A stretch of DNA of 64,000 bases from the NCBI GenBank assembly GCA_949987705.1, contig OX465281.1, forward strand, positions 158,486,393-158,550,392, written 5' to 3'. Positions 52,877 to 64,000 of the stretch are shown piece after piece (the stretch's first letter is position 1; each line of letters begins with the position of its first letter). The position numbers and the translations under genes were made by a program. This stretch comes from Thereva unica. Taxonomy: Eukaryota; Arthropoda; Insecta; Diptera; Therevidae. The notes under the pieces were generated by a model. It was not told the origin of the DNA. It saw only the letters and a list, made by a program, of their open reading frames with translations, and did no database searches.

Positions 52877-52977
52877 TCGCGCCATTGTGCAGTTACAACA
52901 GGACGATAAGGATTAATATATTTTGTTTATGATTGTTCTGTTACAATTACACTGTAGAACAAATGACAAACTATTTT

Positions 52978-53096
52978 TTCTCATAGGAAAAAAAAATTGA
53001 TATTCATTGAGACCTGAATTTTTGGAACACGACTGTTTTGGTAGTTTGTGATTATCAACTCTTTTTCAAAAGTTATTAACTTTTGAATGTTATGTT
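52978..53096 (+). repeat. inverted repeat flanking the hAT element, left arm
   Basis: Mirrors 57984-58095: TTGATATTCATTGAGA and CAACTCTTTTTCAAAAGTTA are shared. The two arms lie on either side of the hAT insertion, suggesting that hAT landed between the arms of an older foldback sequence. Confidence 0.65.
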
Positions 53097-53938
53097 AAAT
53101 GCAAGCAAATGAAAACAAATAATTTTGTTTTTGGCAAATAATTTTGTTTTTGGCAAATATTTTATTTTAATACAACAGAAAATGCATACAAAAGTACTAT
53201 ATATACTATAAAATAGAGATGCCGCGAATAGTTGTTATAGCGAATAGTCGAATACCGAGTATTCGCCATCCCCTATGGCGAATAGTCGAATAACTCGCCA
53301 TTATTATTCGACATTAAAAGAGGAACATGAGAAATAATTTAATTATTTAATTATAATAATATCCCGCTTGAAGTAGTCTTGAACTTACCAATCATTTATT
53401 TGTTACTGTCATCTCTAAAAAAGAGAACAATGAAATTAAAGAAATCAGTTTCATATTATACTGATTTTAAATTTTTATAAGCTGGCAATTCTTTTCTTGT
53501 ACCTGTTTTATGGGGAATACCCCTTTTGGCGTTTAGGGGATTTCGACTTCGCTTGTGTTTCGGTTGTGCGGCACGCAATTATTTATTATTTGTGTTGTGA
53601 TGAGCTTTTTTGACGTGTCGTCGGTCAACGTTTTAATTTTCGTAAGGATAATAAGTGCTTAAGTAAAGTAAGATATTCTTAATTAAAAATTTCTATTGCA
53701 TTAAGGACTAAAGTAAATTAAAGTAGGTATAACTTAAAAAGAAAAACAATCATGCCAAATCCCGGGAAAAAAGTAGTGTTGTGATTGTGAGTTTTGTAAT
53801 AATTTGAACTAGTTGGGATCCCCGTTACCGAAATTCGGTCACAAAAACAATAAATATATAAAATTCACGATTTGTTCGAATTTAAATTCAATTTAGATAT
53901 TTTTATTTAAAAAAAAAATTATACGCAATGGCGAATTT

Positions 53939-55342
53939 TTAATTACTATGAAATATTTCCATTGTCGCTCCAGAGCATCTAAAATTTCCCAGGATTTTTT
54001 TAATCGCATCCATGACGTCTTGCTTGGTTATGTAGTGGAAAATAGCAGCAACATCAGTTACTACAGCATCATTGAAACGACGAATATCAACTTGGTTATT
54101 AACTTTTATGATCATAGAAACTTCTGCTGCAATATTCTCAGGTCTTTGACAATATTCATACATGCACCTGAATGAGTGAACAAAAGGATTAATCCGATCT
54201 AACTCCAAACCTATTTCACGCATAATATCAATATTACATTCAATATTCGCATTTCTATTTATTCTATGATTAGCAGCAGTATCTACATCATAGAAATACA
54301 ATTGTGTATAACATGGAGGTCGGCCATAGCCAGGAATTAAGGCACCAGTTCGGTGATAGAAAATGTTATGGATTTTAAAATGATATTCCATTTGCAGTGT
54401 CATTTGACAAATTACACTCAGAGCTAATCATTGCAAAGGCAGCATTATACGAACGAATATTTGCAAAAAAAAATTTAGAACGATTTTTAATACCACTTTC
54501 ATTCGACGTTAATCCTTCATAAAAATTATTGAAAAAGTAATTTTGAGAAAGTGGAGGTAAATTAACTTTGCCTTTATGAAAATGCCTCAGTATTACGTAA
54601 CGTTAATTCAGTCAGAAAATGTTTGGCACGACAAAAATGACAACTCATATTAAGGCTGGCCGAACACATACGGTTTCCGAATTCGGAATTCCGACTCGGG
54701 ATTCCGTGAACTTAGCGCAGACGTTCGGTTTTTTGTATTAGGAATCGACAAAAATCGACGGATCGACAAAAAATACTGCCACAAAATACAACAAAATATA
54801 AAATGTACTCGGCACAGCACCGAATGGAAATTTCCTGACGTGTGCGCCGGTTAAGCAAAAATGTATGTGAGCGCTGCGTTCGGGATGACGCCATTCGGTT
54901 TTTTTCCGTTCGGATATTCCGAACGCAAGTCCTGGCTTCCGAACCGAATATCAGGAATGGTTTCCGAACGGAATATTTAAGAACGTGCGCGGTAAGTAGA
55001 ATTATTTGTATGAAATGCCTGCATTCGGTTGTCCGAGTACGGAAACCGAACACAGAAATCGTACGTGTGCGGCCAGCCTAAAAGAACCACACGAAAACGA
55101 ATCAAAATTAACCGGAATAACATTCAAAGCACATTTAAAAGAATCAGTCAAAATTTCTAAAGGTGCAACACCATCAATAAACATTTCATTGCATCAACAT
55201 TCGTTTCATTCACACCACTATTCAATTCATTATTTACAACATTCATTTCATTAGCACTACGTAAATTTCTAACGCGATTTCTAGTATTTTCGCGAAGCGA
55301 TCTAAAATCGACATTCGAGCGTCCCCGTCGTTGTCTTGGCAT
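53939..55342 (-). pseudogene. Helitron protein N-terminal region, split by MITE
   Basis: Starts MPRQRRGRSNVDFRSLRENT at 55342, a basic start typical of Helitron proteins. After the MITE comes NMSCHFCRAKHF (cysteine motif near 54640), NLPPLSQNYFFNNFYEG, then a shift near 54385 to FKIHNIFYHRTGALIPGYGR and QLYFYDVDTAANHRINRN, matching the Helitron-like N domain. The frame ends at 53939, before any HUH or helicase motif. Confidence 0.75.
54654..55078. mobile_element. 425-bp Harbinger-like MITE, TAA target duplication
   Basis: Ends GGCTGGCCGAACAC and its near-complement GTGCGGCCAGCC, flanked by TAA (54651-54653 and 55079-55081). The interior holds several CCGAAC/GTTCGG inverted motifs. Removing it rejoins the Helitron N-terminal coding region. 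Confidence 0.8.
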
Positions 55343-55846
55343 TTCGAAGACCTCGATTTTCGTGATCAGCGACCCCAAAAACGTTTAGGGTTCGATTTTC
55401 TTAACGGTGTAATTTTGGAACACCATAACGCGCGTTTTGAATGGACTAACAATACAACTCAATAATACTATACACAAAAGAGTATAAAAAAATGCACGCA
55501 CAAAGTGACCGAGTTTTTTTAAGTCAGTTATGCCGCCAAAAATCTACACAAACGCTTGTTTTTCTCTGTTTCTCATTCGCTTCACTGAAACGGCATTTGT
55601 GTCAATCGTAGGCTACTCAGCTCTACGTTGATGCTCACAAAAAATTCAAATTTTCCAACGGCTTTTTAAAATCCGAAAAATTAAAATCGCTATAACTTTT
55701 TTATTCGTGAATCGATTTCGTTGAAATTCCTTATTACAAAACTATGCCATAAAAAGAACATTTTCTGAAAATTTAAACGAAATCGGTCCACGAACAAAAA
55801 AGCCTTAGCGTGTACAAACTTTTTGTTTGCCTATTAATATATAAGA

Positions 55847-57619
55847 TAATTGCCGCTACCTACATTTCTGATTAAGGGTTCCTTGTTCGCAAATGAGTAT
55901 CGTCAAATTTATGGAAGTTTAAGTCATGCTCAAGATAATGCGCCAGCAGAATCATGTCCAAGTACCTCCTTATCCACCCGGAAGTCCAGTCAGCCTTTGG
56001 TACAACCGTCTCTGCAACAAGTATTCGAAAAAAAAGCTCTGGGACATCAACGACTCTCGTGCAAAAAAGTACCATTACTTAATTGGCGAAATGATCGCTG
56101 TAGACAATGAGCCACTCTCTATCGTCGATCATCATAAGGGATTTAAACGTCTGATTAATAATGCTTTGCCGCAATACACTATTCCTGGAAGGACGTACTT
56201 CACTGAGAAAATCATTCCAGACATGTATGAGAGAGTGGTTAGCAAACTAAAGAGCGAGTTAAAAACGGCTGAAGATATAGCATTTACTACCGATCTTTGG
56301 ACTTGTTCAGTAAATAATGCCGCATTTCTGAGTTGCACAGGACACTGGATATCAGAAAACTTTAAACTGAATCATGCCGTTCTAAACATGGTGCATTTTC
56401 CTGAATCACATACATCAGAAAAAGCTGTTAGAATGTGTATCGAAATGGGAAATACCCATCGCTAAAATTCGAGCGATTGTTCACGATAATGGCGCGAATA
56501 TGGTTAAAGGAATAAAGGAAACTCTACTTCCTTCAGAACGTTGCTTCATACATACTCTCCAGTTGGTGATAAATGATGCATTAAGAAACAGTCCCCCAAT
56601 AACAGAAATTCTGACTATCGCGCCGCATTGTGACACATTTCAATCACTCAGGATATACAAAACTTGAAAGTGTTCAAGTTGAACTCGGGCTGCCTAAGCA
56701 TAAACTGATTCAAGATATTCAAACTCGCTGGAACTCAACTTATTACCTACTGGAGCGTCTACTTGAACAAAAAAGAGCAATTTCAGTGTATATCTCAGAA
56801 TCAAGGAGGGTGAATTTTCAAAATTTGACCAGCGACCAGTGGGAGGTTATAGAACAACTGTTAAAGCTCTTAAAACCTTTCGAAGAGATAACAAAATTAA
56901 CGAGTTCCACATATGCACCAATATCAGATGTGATACCTAGAGCAGTTTCATTAACCAGATTCCTTATGAAAGATGCGGTGATTCCACAAACTGAGCATGT
57001 TGATTATTTTAGAAAGGCGTTAATAGAAAATATGCAATCCCGTTTTAACTTGGAGAATAACAAGACATATTACTTATCGACATTTTTAGATCCCCGCTAC
57101 AAGAACTTTTTTTTTGACGCTACCCAAGCTAAACGAGCCCGTAGAGTTGCGCTCAGAGAAGGTCTTAGGGTCTCTTTAGACGACGAAAATGATGATTCGG
57201 ATCCAGAAATGGCGTCCAAAAGACCTCGTTCAGACCATGAAAGTGGGAATGTCGATTCCGAAACTCATGAACTATTTTGGGCATGTTTTGAAGAATTTAT
57301 GACAGAGCAACCTTCTGAAGAGCAGCCGAAGAATGCCGCTGCTGAAGAAATCGCCCACTACATCGCGTTAGCAAAGGCTGACAGAAGTATAAACCCATAT
57401 GAATGGTGGGCTTTAAGTACCAATAAAAATGAATTCCCTATTTTAAGTAAGCTTGCTAAACGATACTTAATCACACCAGCAAGCTCTGTTTATTCAGAAA
57501 GATTATTTTCTGAGGCAGGTTTGATTTATGAAGAAAAGCGAAACCGACTTGATCCCAATCGTGCAGAAAAACTAGTTTTGTTGCATCACAATCTGCCCCT
57601 TTTGGACTTTAAATATTAA
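55847..57619 (+). pseudogene. hAT transposase
   Basis: Three frames cover one protein. 55850-56035 includes LVQPSLQQVFEKK. 55990-56465 gives KYHYLIGEMIAVDNEPLSIV and AFTTDLWTCSVNNAAFLSCT (the first catalytic Asp region, TTDLW). After a shift near 56450 comes AIVHDNGANMVKGI and CFIHTLQLVINDAL (second catalytic region). From 56630 a 329-residue frame has IQDIQTRWNSTYYLLERLL and the hATC dimerisation motif SSVYSERLFSEAGLIYEEKR with NPYEWWALS. Frameshifts near 56035, 56450 and 56640 disable it. An ATG before the Helitron (53752) may be the original start. Confidence 0.85.
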
Positions 57620-57983
57620 CTAAAAAGCCCAACTATTTAACTTAAACATAAAATGACTGATTTTTGGCTAACTTTTTATAATAATGATAATAATTAATAT
57701 TAAATGTGTTTTGTTTTATTATTTTTAAGTCTATAATTTTTTGGTTCATTATTGTTCATTATTTCAGACAACTATTCGCCGAATGACGAATAATACTAGC
57801 TATTATTCGGTATTCGACGAATAACAAAAAAATGTCGAGGAATGCCGAATATCGAATAATACCGAGTATTCGCGGCAACTCTACTATAAATATAAAAAGT
57901 TTTTGTTTTGAACATTTTTCAAACAGTTTTACGTAAAATTTCTGATCCGACCATATTAAAAAAGCCCATATTGAGTAAAAAAA

Positions 57984-58095
57984 GTTCGAACTTTTAAAAG
58001 TTAATAACTTTTGAAAAAGAGTTGATAGTTACAAAAGTTCCAAAAGTTCAGATCTCAATGAATATCAATTTTTTTTCCATGTGAGAAAATTCGTG
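57984..58095 (-). repeat. inverted repeat flanking the hAT element, right arm
   Basis: Inverted partner of 52978-53096. Confidence 0.65.
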
Positions 58096-58107
58096 TTTCA
58101 TAGTGTT

Positions 58108-60548
58108 ACATTTATTTATTTATTTGGTAAGTGCACACAAGATACAAATCTTTTAGAGTACAATATTACAAACTAGAAAAGTAGAAAAAAAAGAGAGAAA
58201 AAAGACAGCAAAATGCAAATAAAAAGAGAGAAAACTATTGCAATGTTATACGAAACTAATTAAAACTAAATAAAACTAAATATGAATTTGACCACTCGCG
58301 AGAAGACAACAGACACGAAATTAAAAAAAAAATATTAAACTTAACCAACAGAAAAATGCTTTAAAAGTTTGCTCCTGAAACCCGCCGCTGAAGAGGCTCC
58401 CCTTATGGAGGGAGGCAAATTATTCCACAGTCTGATTGAATGCAAGAAGTAGGATCGACCACCAATTCTGCTCTTGTATGAAGGTATACGGAAGCTTAAC
58501 AGGTGACGTGACTGTAACGGTACTATAAAATTAGTCAAGTACTTGGGATTACTGGTAAAATGTACCTTGTAGAGTAAACATAATGCATGTATGTCAAGGT
58601 AAGACAAGAACTCGCAGGGGATGAGAAATTTGCGATAAGTCGAAACATGGGCATTTCGTCGTAAGCCAAAACAGAATCTAAGACAGTCATTAAATGCCAC
58701 ATTTAGACGACGCCTGCAAATGGCATTCAAGCCAATATAACTCGAGATGCCGTACAAAAAATGCGGCATGATGAGGCTCTTTACCAGCCTTAGGCGTGAC
58801 TGTTGAGGTAGGAGTTTACCAAATAACCATAGCCTTCGAAGGCAACTATAAACTTTACTAAGGATCAGCGAGACGTGGTCGCAACAAGTCAACGTTGAGT
58901 TCACCACAATACCCAAATTCGTAGCTTTATTCAAAATACGTAGAGGAGTATCATCAATCGTGATAGTATTTAGCTCATGGGCATTAACTGAGCGACGGCT
59001 GATAAATAGTGCCACGGACTTGGTAGGATTGTATGCATTTTCATCAGAATTCGCACAAATTCGTACATTTTCTGATGCAGTGTGCGAGCAGCCTATAGTT
59101 GCGTATCATCAGCAAAGAAGTGAAAACAACAGTTCCGGATGACAGTAGACATATCATTCGTGAATAATGTGTAGAGCAAAGGTCCGAGAACAGAGCCCTG
59201 TGGTACTCCTGATGGCACAGGAAGAAAAGATGAGTACTTGTCATTGAACTTAATGCACTAAGACCTGTTGGAGAGGAATGAGGAGAGGAGGGAGATATCA
59301 GAAGACGAGAAATGGAAGAGAGCAGCAAGTTTATACAGCAAGAGTTTATGATTAACGGTGTTAAAGGCTTTTGAGAAATCAAGCAGAACCAACACCGCGG
59401 TCTCGTTATCATCCAACTTAGCTCGAATATCCGTGGTGACCTTCAGCAATGCAGTCTCACAACTATGAAATCGCCTAAAGCCAGATTGCCATTCACACAG
59501 TAAATTACGTTCAACAAGAAAGGATTGAATCTGATCATACATAATTCTCTCCTCTCGGAGAGGTTTTTTTAGGTATTGGCACAATGAACGCTTTCTTCCA
59601 TGCACAGGGAAATACAGAATAGGTTAGGCAGCAATTGAATATGTGAGTAACTGCATCGATCACATATGGTATGATAAGCTTGAAAAATTGAGGTTCAACA
59701 CCATCAATACCAGTGGCATTTGAACGAACCGAATTTAGCGATGCAAGCACTTCGGCCGCATCCACACATCTAAAGCTGAAGCCTTCAAACGAGAGTGCAG
59801 CTCTCTGTTCTAGATTAGTATCTAAGGGCATTAACGGTTGGATAAATGATTGATTCATAAGCTCGGTGTCGAGGTTAAGGTCGCTAGCATTTGCAGGCCC
59901 AGTATGTATTCCTAGATTACGTATATTCTTCCCTACTTGTTTAGGTGGCAGGTCAGAATTAAGCTTAACCGCATAGAACTCCCGCTTAGCGAGACGAATT
60001 TTTTTGTTAGCCATATTACGGATGTGCTTATACCTACTGAAAGATTCAGTAGTTCTCAGCCGTCTGTACCTACGATAAAGGAGTTCACGCTCCTGGATTA
60101 GCAGCCTTACTTCGGCATTAAACCAAGGACAGTTATGACATTCCGGCTTCTTACGAATTCGTTTGAGTGGAACACACTCATTGAGAACAGCTAAAATAAG
60201 GGAAGTGAACACCTGTACTTCCTCGTCAATCGAGTGTAGACTAAATATCGCGTTTAAAGGTAAAGAGAGGCATTTCTGGTAAATGGTTTCATAATCAATA
60301 TTTCTATAATTCCTGTATGTGATGAATTGATGAGAGGCCGATGCTGAGCATGAAAATCTCACCGATAGAAAAAGGAAGTCATGGTCGAATAGGCTGGGAA
60401 GTGAAAGTTGACTCCAACGAACCACCCTTTCAACGCTCGAAGTGGCAAGAACGTCAAGCAAAGAAGGTCGCATGCAATTATTAAACGTTGGGAGATTGTA
60501 TGTATAATTGTACGCTTTTTTACATTTTGAAAGGTAGGTTGTTTCCAT
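58108..60548 (-). mobile_element. 5'-truncated Jockey-like LINE
   Basis: Minus-strand LINE from the end of the endonuclease domain to the RT C terminus, with an (AAAT)n 3' tail at 58108-58121. ORF2 pieces lie at 59535-60548, 59258-59605, about 59044-59250 and 58341-59015. No RNase H is present. Confidence 0.8.
58341..60548 (-). pseudogene. Jockey-like LINE ORF2 with frameshifts
   Basis: 59535-60548: endonuclease end (RPSLLDVLATSS, FDHDFLFLSV), linker and RT start (SNATGIDGVEPQFFKLI, KKAFIVPIPKK). 59258-59605: FLVERNLLCEWQSGFRRFHS and LLDFSKAFNTVNHKLL, where the usual first catalytic Asp context is FDTVNH but here FNTVNH. 59100-59215 in another frame: [20 protein letters not shown] and the catalytic FADDTQL. 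58341-59015: RT thumb and C terminus ending SIRLWNNLPPSIRGA. At least three frameshifts. Confidence 0.8.
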
Positions 60549-60675
60549 ATACTAGCTGAAGCAATAAAAACTTTACATTCAAAATTATTTTTAACTTTTT
60601 AGTTCATTTTAAAATAAAAGCGTATTTTTTAATTTTTTTAAACTATTTTTTTTATTATCTAGTTTTTAGTCTATT

Positions 60676-60864
60676 GACGTGACAACGTCTTATAAATCGG
60701 TATACCCTGGGAGTCATTCGCAAAAAAGTTATCAGCAAATTCTCCGTTACCTTATGACTCATCCCTCTGTTCGAGTCTCAAGTCTTAAGTCTCAACTCTC
60801 AACTCTCAGCTCTCAACTCTCAAGTCTCAAGTCCCAAGTCTCAACTCTCAATACGTTGTCACGT
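60676..60864. repeat. ACGTGACAACGT inverted pair enclosing a 7-mer microsatellite
   Basis: ACGTGACAACGT (60676) and ACGTTGTCACGT (60853) form an inverted pair. Between them, 60773-60851 is about 11 copies of CTCAACT or CTCAAGT. Confidence 0.7.
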
Positions 60865-60974
60865 AAAAACTTCGCCCGTATACGGACTTTACAGGCAACC
60901 AGGTATTTTTATATGTATTCCCCCATATTAGATTTAAAATGATGTCACTCAGCTTACTGCACTACACTCTTCAT

Positions 60975-61440
60975 AAGCTTTTATTTGATACCCATACCAA
61001 GCGCGTTGTAAAAAAAATGTGATACACATTTTGGGTTCGTCGTCATTTTGTTTCGGCCGCCATTTTGAATTTGGAGTGACTCCACATAGATAATAGTATT
61101 CTACTTGTCATATCCTTTCATTAGATACCCATAACGAGTGGGTTGTAAAGAAAGCCATAGTCTGCCATTTTGTGTTAGTCGCTATTTTGAATTTTGAATG
61201 ACGCCACATAGTAAATTGTATTCTACTTGTCATACCCTTTCATTAGATACCCATATCGGGGGTCGGGGAGCACAATTGCAAAATTCGGCCGCCATCTTGG
61301 AACCGCCATCTTGATTTTTTTGAAAATGGTCAGATTGCATTGTCATACAAACTAAACAAGTATGCAAAATTTTAGCTTAATCGGAAACCGGGAAGTGGGT
61401 CAAATTAAACTTCCAAGATTTTATTACATAGTTACAAGTG
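60975..61440 (+). repeat. degenerate tandem repeat, three units of about 122-125 bp
   Basis: Units share TTTCATTAGATACCCATA (about 60980, 61118 and 61240), TATTCTACTTGTCAT and GCCATTTTGAATTT segments. Non-coding; resembles dispersed insect repeats. Confidence 0.65.
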
Positions 61441-61519
61441 AAGCTAATAAAAGCGTATTAAAAATAAAAATGAAAGCGCTCCGGAATGATTTTGCGGGAG
61501 TGAAAAAAAAATAACATGC

Positions 61520-61943
61520 AGTCTGGCGCCAATCGTCGAGAATGCGATTTTTCTGAGCTCCTTGATGAGATCTATGACTCGCGGCTGATTATAGTCGCGG
61601 AGGGGGTGGTATCGAAAATGGGTCAATTCCAAGTGAAGAACCGCAAGCTGAGATGTCAAGTTCCTCTTCTTCCAGAAGGCCACAGTTGAAAAAGAGCGCA
61701 AAAGCGCTAGCCATCGAGGAGCAACTTATGGAGAAGAGCCACGATTTTTGGAAAGAAGAGTTCGAGAAGCAGAGGCAACATGAGTTGGAAATCCAAAAAC
61801 AACTTCCGAGAAGACTTGAAGGGTATTTTCCGGTATTTTTCGATTTCTTCACCACGGACGAATTGCTTCGCAAAACATTAACCGCAACGACGAGCACTAG
61901 TGCGACCAGCTCTAGCAACAAATTTGCTTCTATTGTTAACTAA
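61520..61943 (+). pseudogene. remnant encoding a coiled-coil-like protein
   Basis: 61653-61943 reads SSSSSSRRPQLKKSAKALAI, then LMEKSHDFWKEEFEKQRQHE, then STSATSSSNKF before a TAA. An upstream frame (ECDFSELLDEIYDSRLIIV) joins by a one-base shift near 61600. The Ser-rich linker, charged helix and Thr/Ser tail could be the end of a Myb/SANT- or MADF-type transposon accessory protein, but no domain is certain. Confidence 0.35.
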
Positions 61944-62060
61944 TTTTTATTATGTTTTATGAAGTTTTCAGATTCTACTTTGATTTTTATTAATGTTTAA
62001 GAAGTTGCTAGGTAGATAAAACATGATTTATGTTGTAGGTCAAAGGTAAAAGTTTGTCCT

Positions 62061-62249
62061 TTATCCCTCTATCTCTTCTATTTCCACTTCTTCCATACTG
62101 TCATCTTCATCTACAATAATCTCAGAAGAAAATAATGAAATATGGTCGGCATTATCATCGTTCAACTCAGGTTCAATGGTTTTATACTCGAACATCGAAT
62201 TGAGATACGGCGGGTTCTGACAAGAGCCATACGCAATCAAACATTGCAA
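62061..62249 (-). pseudogene. acidic C-terminal protein fragment, unrecognised
   Basis: 62 codons ending in a strongly acidic tail (VDEDDSMEEVEIEEIEG). The preceding NPPYLNSMFEYKTIEPEL has no confident match. It is convergent with 61653-61943 and could be the other gene of the same decayed element. Confidence 0.25.
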
Positions 62250-62639
62250 ACTTACTTTTCTGCATTCACTTGTATGTCTCCTCGTTACTTTTCAATTACT
62301 TGAAAAAAGTAAAAATTATCAAACAAATAAGAATAATATTATTAAGTATAGTGTATTTGTAACCCTAAAATAAAGAGAACCCCGCTGGAAAATTTCCAGT
62401 TGCATTTTTTTAGAGGTATATGTAAGTAACATGCAGAATAGTAGGATAACAATGATCCCTTTCGTATGGCTCTGGTCGGACCCCGCCGTGTCTCAATTCG
62501 ATGTCCGAGGGTACAACTATTGAGCCTGAGCTGGACGAGGTGACGCCGACACACTTCGTTATTTTCCTCTGAGATGAATGTTGATGAAGATGACAATATG
62601 CAAGAAGTGAAATTAGAAGAGATAGACAGATAGTCAACA

Positions 62640-63152
62640 AAATTATTTCATACCTTGTAACCTATGGACTAGGCCTACTGGGATACCATGTAAAAACGCT
62701 GCTTGACTTCTACTTAAAAGGTGGTGAGGAAACGAATGCAGCACGATGTCCGAGTTTTCTCAGCGCCTTATCTCGAAAACTATTGATTCTGCTTAAATTC
62801 AATATAGGACATTTTTATGCAAATTTAACTAATGAACAAACTTTACTCAACCAAAATTTACCTTAACTCGATAACTTACGAGATATTCACGAAAAACTGA
62901 TTTTTGTGACCTTTGACCTCTAATATCTCAAGGCACGAGATTATATGAGACCTTTGACAAATCATATAGAATGCCAAACAAAAGTTCATACCAATTTTCA
63001 GCTTATTACCTCGAATTCCGAGGTAAACCCCTTATTTGACTGGACTGTTATTTTTATGAACAAATCTATTTTTAATCGCATTTTTTTTATTATTTTTTAT
63101 TTCAATGACATGTTAAATAATTTGGTGAAAGTAGTTCAGCAGGGTTTTTTTA
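62640..63152. other. non-coding AT-rich DNA
   Basis: Nothing recognised before the LTR. Confidence 0.35.
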
Positions 63153-63909
63153 TGTGAACAGCAGCTCTAGTCGGGGAGGAAGGAACTGCCACAACCTACC
63201 CGCGATATTTTTAGTCTACCTACTCCCATCGTTATTTTCGCGACTTTGACATCGCGGCATCGATCTTTTGATGAGCCAAGGCAACAGAGAATAGCCCCCC
63301 GCGTCTCCTATAATAAATCCTGGTGTTAACGTCCGCTGTGGAATTTGCCACAGTCAGAGTTTTATTCACATAATTAGGTTAATCATAATGTTAAAAATCC
63401 ACTCTGCAAATCTGAGGTTATTGCATTATTATTCGAAATGCAATTTTATCCAAGTTAATTGTGAAATGCTAAGCTTGCATTTTTATAATAATTCATTCAC
63501 CGGTAATGTCAATGGCCGGGTTTGCTGAGTGGACTTTTTCAACAATGCTTGTCTTCATTTTAGAAGTGTTTTTTGTTTTTGTTGAAAAAAAAAAAAATTG
63601 TATATAAATCGATTAAAATCAATGAATAAATCGGAGTTGAAATTTAACAACCAAGAAAAGTGATTTATTTACTTGTCATCGAAGATATCTCGGTTTAAGT
63701 GCCGTTTGATATCGTATCATCGCAACTCCTCTACTCTCTACGAAGATATCTCGGTTCAAGTGCCGTTTGATATCGAATCATCGCAACTCCTCTACTCTTA
63801 ACGAAGATATCTCGGTTTAAGTGCCGGTTGATATCTACTCATTAACATCAGGTCACGGCGCATCGCCCTGACCACAATTAGTAGGGATAAACTAATCCCT
63901 GCTTTAACA
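63153..63909 (+). repeat. 5' LTR of an LTR retrotransposon leaving the window
   Basis: Begins TGTGAACAGCAGC and ends GCTTTAACA, directly followed by a tRNA-type primer-binding site, so the right boundary is firm and the left is estimated from the TG. Possible TATA-like TATATAAATCG near 63601. The 3' half contains three 61-bp direct repeats. The body and other LTR lie outside the window. Confidence 0.75.
63680..63840 (+). repeat. 61-bp tandem repeats in the LTR
   Basis: Units at 63680, 63741 and 63802 (the last partial) begin CGAAGATATCTCGGTT and share AAGTGCCGTTTGATATC and CATCGCAACTCCTCTACTCT. Confidence 0.9.
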
Positions 63910-63912
63910 TTT

Positions 63913-63931
63913 TGGTGACCCCGACGTGATC
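63913..63931 (+). other. primer-binding site, tRNA-Trp type
   Basis: TGGTGACCCCGACGTGATC is complementary to the 3' end of animal tRNA-Trp (ATCACGTCGGGGTCA plus CCA). It starts three bases after the LTR end and marks the plus strand as the coding strand of the element. Confidence 0.8.
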
Positions 63932-64000
63932 GGGTGCAGCACTCGATCACCAACCTACAACAATTAACGTATACGAATAGCTGGAGCCTACCTGAAAGGA
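63932..64000 (+). other. retrotransposon leader, truncated by window end
   Basis: Immediately downstream of the primer-binding site. No start codon of Gag reached. Confidence 0.5.

Larger units (their letters stand above)
53809..55846 (-). mobile_element. Helitron, deleted, inserted in the hAT element
   Basis: On the minus strand it begins TCTTATATATTAATAG (55846) preceded by A, and ends CTAG (53812-53809) followed by T, the A^T target rule of Helitrons. A hairpin ACCGAATTTCGGT lies about 15 bases before CTAG. It contains the N-terminal coding part of a Helitron protein but no Rep or helicase catalytic region, so it is a deletion derivative. A MITE is inserted at 54654-55078. Confidence 0.8.
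53214..57883 (+). mobile_element. hAT DNA transposon, degenerate, with nested Helitron
   Basis: Terminal inverted repeats TAGAG(A/T)TGCCGCGAATA at both ends, flanked by 8-bp duplications CTATAAAA (53206-53213) and CTATAAAT (57884-57891), seven of eight matching. Subterminal DNA is rich in CGAATA/TATTCG motifs in both orientations. The element encodes a ZBED-like hAT transposase broken by frameshifts and by the Helitron at 53809-55846. Confidence 0.88.

Noticed and set aside
63680..63840. CRISPR-like direct repeats
   Set aside because: Three contiguous 61-bp units inside an LTR, without spacers.

Overview
This window is animal, almost certainly insect, nuclear DNA. It is AT-rich, lacks bacterial-style gene packing, and is built mostly from nested transposable elements. 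The one clearly host-like gene piece is a 137-nt minus-strand exon (47378-47514) with good splice sites. It encodes the start of the first immunoglobulin domain of a Dpr (defective proboscis extension response) neuronal surface protein. Dpr genes have very long introns, so I infer that much of the window is Dpr intron or flank that has collected transposons. A second possible host exon (plus strand, 21343-21523) is weaker and unidentified.

Layout. 1-2843: a decayed Ty3/Gypsy gag-pol on the minus strand that runs off the left edge, with a 488-bp MITE in gag. 2844-9681: an element with 97-bp terminal inverted repeats, carrying a broken plus-strand gene for a FEN1/PIN-like nuclease with N-terminal zinc motifs and a C-terminal cysteine-rich CXC motif, followed by several copies of GGGGACTGTT. 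A truncated LINE interrupts the gene. 10081-18908: one composite Penelope-like (PLE) insertion with a 13-bp target duplication. It holds three copies in tandem and inverted arrangement, RT plus GIY-YIG proteins, and four hammerhead-ribozyme-like motifs. 19190-26600: two short inverted-repeat MITEs, the possible host exon, a 118-bp and a 44-bp minisatellite, and anonymous AT-rich DNA. 26605-28330: a truncated I-clade LINE with RNase H.

28684-34946: a deleted pogo-like remnant split by a nearly complete BEL/Pao retrotransposon (28860-34720). The two 219-bp LTRs are identical, and the single gag-pol frame has one in-frame stop. 35334-36965: an inverted-repeat element holding an RT fragment. 38640-44820: a second, longer I-clade LINE on the minus strand, scrambled by an inverted repeat and an almost exact 963-bp tandem duplication. 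45250-51400: a short hairpin, RT and BED-finger fragments, the Dpr exon and a zinc-finger pseudogene. 53214-57883: a hAT transposon containing a Helitron, which itself contains a Harbinger-like MITE. 58108-60548: a Jockey-like LINE. 60670-62640: repeats and unplaced remnants. 63153-64000: the left LTR, tRNA-Trp primer-binding site and leader of an LTR retrotransposon whose body lies outside the window.

Nearly every element carries stops or frameshifts. The BEL/Pao element and the PLE cluster look youngest. The most unusual object is the FEN1-like-nuclease inverted-repeat element at 2844-9681. The PLE array with ribozyme motifs and a stop codon shared between copies comes next.
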